DNA from: Rhodoluna sp.
GTDB taxonomy: Bacteria; Actinomycetota; Actinomycetes; Actinomycetales; Microbacteriaceae
DNA length: 6,193 bases
NCBI GenBank assembly: GCA_017984715.1
Contig: JAGNYY010000039.1
Coordinates: forward strand, 1-6,193
Direction of reading: 5' to 3'
Shown here: piece by piece, positions 5,542 through 6,193 of the stretch
Numbering within the stretch: the first letter of the stretch is position 1
Layout: every line of letters begins with the position of its first letter
The notes under the pieces: generated by a model
Seen by the model: only the letters and a program-made list of their open reading frames with translations
What the model was told of the DNA's origin: nothing
Databases searched by the model: none
Translations under genes and position numbers: made by a program

Positions 5542-5943
5542 ATGTTCGAACTAGCTTATTTTTCGAATGTCTCTGAGAACACCAAACGCTTCGTCGACAA
5601 ACTAGGCGTTACGCACCACAGAATCCCGGTAATGGCATCGGATCCTCCTCTGATGATGTCTGAACCTTATGTTCTAATCGTTCCAACCTACGGGGGAGGA
5701 GACGATGCAACCAGTGTTCCAAAACAGGTCATTCGCTTCCTCAACCAGCAACAAAATAGAGATTTCATCCGCGGGGTCATAGCTGCGGGTAACACCAACT
5801 TCGGCGACAAATACTGTCGGGCAGGCGAGATCGTGGCGATGAAATGCCAGGTCCCACTCATCCACCGGTTCGAGTTGCTGGGAACCCCTTACGACGTAGA
5901 AGTCGTGCACAACAAAATGGAGACACTATGGAATCAACACTGA
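5542..5943 (+). CDS. nrdI: class Ib ribonucleotide reductase assembly flavodoxin NrdI
   Basis: NrdI is a flavodoxin-like FMN protein that supplies the oxidant used to assemble the dimanganese-tyrosyl radical cofactor of NrdF. The 133-residue product is a usual length. Its three flavin-binding loops are readable: [10 protein letters not shown] (8-17), PTYGGG (48-53) and [13 protein letters not shown] (83-95). The C-terminal part has the typical [16 protein letters not shown]. The sequence before the ATG at 5542 is C-rich with no Shine-Dalgarno, so translation probably depends on ribosomes arriving from nrdH. The 3' end overlaps the presumed nrdE start by 16 nt. Confidence 0.96.
   Translation: MFELAYFSNVSENTKRFVDKLGVTHHRIPVMASDPPLMMSEPYVLIVPTYGGGDDATSVPKQVIRFLNQQQNRDFIRGVIAAGNTNFGDKYCRAGEIVAMKCQVPLIHRFELLGTPYDVEVVHNKMETLWNQH
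5919..5922 (+). promoter_or_regulatory. ribosome binding site favouring the first nrdE start
   Basis: GGAG inside the end of nrdI lies 5 nt before the ATG at 5928. The other in-frame ATG, at 5943, forms a TGATG overlap with the nrdI stop but has only GGAA at 9 nt. The first start is preferred, moderately. Confidence 0.55.
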
Positions 5944-6193
5944 TGGAAAAGACTCAGGCTTCGACCCTGGGCTACCACGAGCTCAACGCGATGCTGAACC
6001 TCTACAACGACGAGGGCAAGATTCAGTTCGACAAGGACAAGATGGCTGCGCGCCAGTACTTCCTTGAGCACGTGAACATGAACACCGTGTTCTTCCACAA
6101 CCTAAAGGAACGTCTCGACTTCCTAGTCGAGAAGGAGTACTACGAGCCAGAGGTGCTCGACATGTACAGCTTCGAATTCCTAGAGAAGATCCA
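5928..6193 (+). CDS. nrdE: class Ib ribonucleoside-diphosphate reductase alpha subunit, N-terminal part (cut by window edge)
   Basis: NrdE reduces ribonucleoside diphosphates to deoxyribonucleoside diphosphates with NrdF as radical donor and NrdH as reductant. Only 88 full codons are inside the window. They translate to a recognisable NrdE N-terminus: [20 protein letters not shown] (16-35), [19 protein letters not shown] (41-59) and [17 protein letters not shown] (68-84). As in class Ib enzymes, the protein begins directly with this region, without the full ATP cone of class Ia. The start at 5928 has GGAG 5 nt upstream and overlaps nrdI by 16 nt; a start at 5943 would drop five residues. All catalytic residues lie beyond the window. 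nrdF is expected downstream but cannot be seen. Confidence 0.95.
   Translation, partial: MESTLMEKTQASTLGYHELNAMLNLYNDEGKIQFDKDKMAARQYFLEHVNMNTVFFHNLKERLDFLVEKEYYEPEVLDMYSFEFLEKI

Noticed and set aside
5674..5910. 78-codon minus-strand ORF opposite nrdI
   Set aside because: Fully inside nrdI, which has all three FMN loops; no ribosome site or domain supports the reverse frame.

Overview
The window looks like chromosomal DNA of an actinobacterium, most likely a compact-genome member of the Microbacteriaceae (for example an aquatic lineage). This is inferred from recall of protein families, without a database search. The supporting signs are the actinobacterial-style motifs in GlyA ([13 protein letters not shown]) and FolD ([11 protein letters not shown]), an nrdH-nrdI-nrdE order typical of class Ib ribonucleotide reductase operons, a moderate G+C content, and very tight packing. 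Two convergent gene pairs overlap at their 3' ends, and gene spacers are as short as 4 nt.

Layout, left to right. Positions 1-204 (+) hold the C-terminal end of an unidentified single-pass membrane protein cut by the window edge. Its stop codon overlaps the 3' end of purU (197-1057, -). A 61-bp divergent promoter region separates purU from glyA (1119-2390, +), folD (2395-3264, +) and a PAPS-type sulfotransferase (3269-4357, +). The spacers between these three plus-strand genes are 4 nt each, so they are probably one operon. The sulfotransferase runs tail-to-tail into cysC, an APS kinase (4328-4975, -), with a 30-bp overlap. A 326-bp intergenic region (4976-5301) holds the divergent cysC and nrd promoters, including two NrdR-box-like sites 31 bp apart flanking a perfect TTGACA. 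Then come nrdH (5302-5529), nrdI (5542-5943) and the start of nrdE (5928 to the right edge).

How the genes work together. GlyA makes 5,10-methylene-THF from serine. FolD converts it to 10-formyl-THF. PurU hydrolyses 10-formyl-THF to formate and THF. The first cluster is therefore a C1-folate balancing module read from a shared divergent promoter region. CysC makes PAPS, and the neighbouring sulfotransferase carries the two PAPS-binding motifs expected of a PAPS user. This suggests a donor-plus-transferase sulfation pair rather than assimilatory sulfate reduction; no PAPS reductase is visible here. NrdH, NrdI and NrdE supply the reductant, the cofactor-assembly flavoprotein and the catalytic subunit for deoxyribonucleotide synthesis; nrdF would be expected past the right edge.

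No tRNA, rRNA, CRISPR array, insertion sequence or convincing intrinsic terminator was seen. Most of the window is ordinary housekeeping DNA. The parts most worth a second look are the sulfotransferase/cysC pair and the nrd promoter region.
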